Shown here: piece after piece, positions 63,451-64,000 of the stretch | Layout of the letters: each line of letters begins with the position of its first letter | Position numbering within the stretch: the first letter of the stretch is position 1 | Assembly (NCBI GenBank): GCA_022360015.1 | Contig: JAKSDQ010000158.1 | Coordinates: 1 to 64,000, forward strand | Source: Cytophagales bacterium | GTDB lineage: Bacteria > Bacteroidota > Bacteroidia > Cytophagales > Cyclobacteriaceae | Direction of reading: 5' to 3' | Length of the DNA stretch: 64,000 bases | The notes under the pieces: model-generated | Seen by the model: only the letters and a program-made list of their open reading frames with translations | Told to the model about the DNA's origin: nothing | The model's database searches: none | Translations under genes and position numbers: made by a program

Positions 63451-63581
63451 GTGTGCAGGATATTGGATTGAGCAGGTGTTAAGTTTTTGTTAACTTTCAT
63501 AGAATTGGGTTTTTCGGCCTATTCAACTGGATAAAAAATGATTATTTTCGGGCTTTAAGTTTTCAAAAGCACATGCGGTAA

Positions 63582-64000
63582 ATGAAATTCAAAAAAGAGA
63601 AAATCCATTCTCTTATTGACGCCATAGAGGTCATAATACGGCGGTTAAAGCAGGCTGAAAATGACCAGACACATTTGTTGGAAGAAATACACCCTAATGC
63701 ACGATTAAGTGCGATGAATCTTATTCATTATCGTAATCTCAGGGAATATGATATCCGTGATGTGCAGAAAAAGCTCGGCAACATGGGGCTTTCGCGACTG
63801 GCCAAAGCAGAGTCGCATATTATGGCCAGTTTGATATCGCTGGAACAGATCCTCCGAAAAATGTGTGAAGAACCGGTTGACGAAAATTCAAAACCACCGT
63901 TTTCTATTAAAAAAGGACAAAAGATACTGGCCGCAAATACTAAATCATTGTTTGGCTACCGTTCAAAAAACAGGCGCGTTAGAATAATGGTAACGCAACC
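63582..64000 (+). CDS. Pyruvate kinase-type protein, N-terminal part (cut by window edge)
   Basis: The frame opens at the ATG at 63582 and stays open to the last base (about 139 codons). The text IRRLKQAENDQTHLLEEIHPNARLSAMNLIHYRNLREYDI, read in pieces, and VQKKLGNMGLSRLAKAESHIMASLISLEQIL match the N-terminal extension of long bacterial pyruvate kinases (HPxxxxSAxNLxHYxxLRxxDIRxxQxxLxxLGLSxLxxxEAH). The catalytic barrel is beyond the window, though VTQ at the edge fits its first strand (RIMVT). It would convert phosphoenolpyruvate plus ADP to pyruvate plus ATP. No terminator or promoter was assigned. Confidence 0.72.
   Translation, partial: MKFKKEKIHSLIDAIEVIIRRLKQAENDQTHLLEEIHPNARLSAMNLIHYRNLREYDIRDVQKKLGNMGLSRLAKAESHIMASLISLEQILRKMCEEPVDENSKPPFSIKKGQKILAANTKSLFGYRSKNRRVRIMVTQ

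Overview
This 64 kb window looks like a chromosomal segment of a Bacteroidota bacterium, most probably order Cytophagales (a Fulvivirga- or Flammeovirga-like gliding marine type). Supporting signs are the fused SecDF, the long insertion-bearing SecA, the bS16 with a huge acidic tail, an UnbV/ASPIC protein with a type IX secretion C-terminal domain, a CarboxypepD-regulated TonB receptor, many short lipoproteins, and promoters of the Bacteroidota TAnnTTTG (-7) type. The phylum call is firm; the order is an inference. No rRNA, tRNA or CRISPR was found.

Layout. Positions 1-10 kb are accessory. They hold an XRE regulator with a frame-displaced tail, a Panacea-domain (DUF4065) antitoxin followed by a frameshifted two-helix membrane protein (a PanAT-like toxin-antitoxin pair), a DUF6065 protein, a myo-inositol oxygenase, a GH3 glycosidase with an XRE regulator, broken and intact small lipoproteins, and LVIVD-repeat lipoproteins next to a beta-barrel-like protein whose 3' end is duplicated 1.9 kb away. 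Positions 10-17 kb carry an M14 peptidase, a sugar isomerase-like protein, a FabH-like enzyme, the UnbV/type IX protein, a Gfo/Idh/MocA dehydrogenase and an M20 amidohydrolase. Positions 17-25 kb are core: SPOR lipoprotein, secA, dapF and the rpsP-rimM-trmD-rplS ribosome cluster. Positions 25-33 kb hold a TlpA-like protein and the 2-oxoglutarate dehydrogenase operon sucA-sucB-lpd. Positions 33-43 kb hold a cyclase-family hydrolase, lysC, ribH, a TPR membrane protein, pdhA, recF, a DciA-like protein, an SDR, a 39-residue membrane protein, DinB, a sodium/proton antiporter and a peroxiredoxin. Positions 43-52 kb hold a DUF2807 protein, a radical SAM protein, a gene-poor stretch with a candidate structured RNA, a ZIP transporter, a methyltransferase, apbE, ruvB and a TPR histidine kinase. 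Positions 52-64 kb hold a MITE-like element, a TonB receptor, a large M14 peptidase, secDF, a MOSC protein and the start of a pyruvate kinase-type gene cut by the window edge.

How genes work together: sucA, sucB and lpd encode all three subunits of one complex, and Lpd may also serve the PdhA-containing complex. secA and secDF serve protein export, feeding the many lipoproteins and outer-membrane proteins. rpsP, rimM, trmD and rplS act in ribosome and tRNA maturation. lysC and dapF belong to lysine/diaminopimelate synthesis.

Best leads: (1) the PanA plus frameshifted membrane-toxin pair at 974-1829; (2) an unannotated, strongly folded transcript at about 46021-46262 bounded by a sigma-54-like promoter with an upstream dyad and a clear terminator; (3) two copies of a nested-palindrome repeat family, one lying between the TonB receptor gene and its terminator; (4) a perfect 14-bp inverted repeat over the start codon of the radical SAM gene; (5) a roughly 260-residue low-complexity tail on ribosomal protein bS16.
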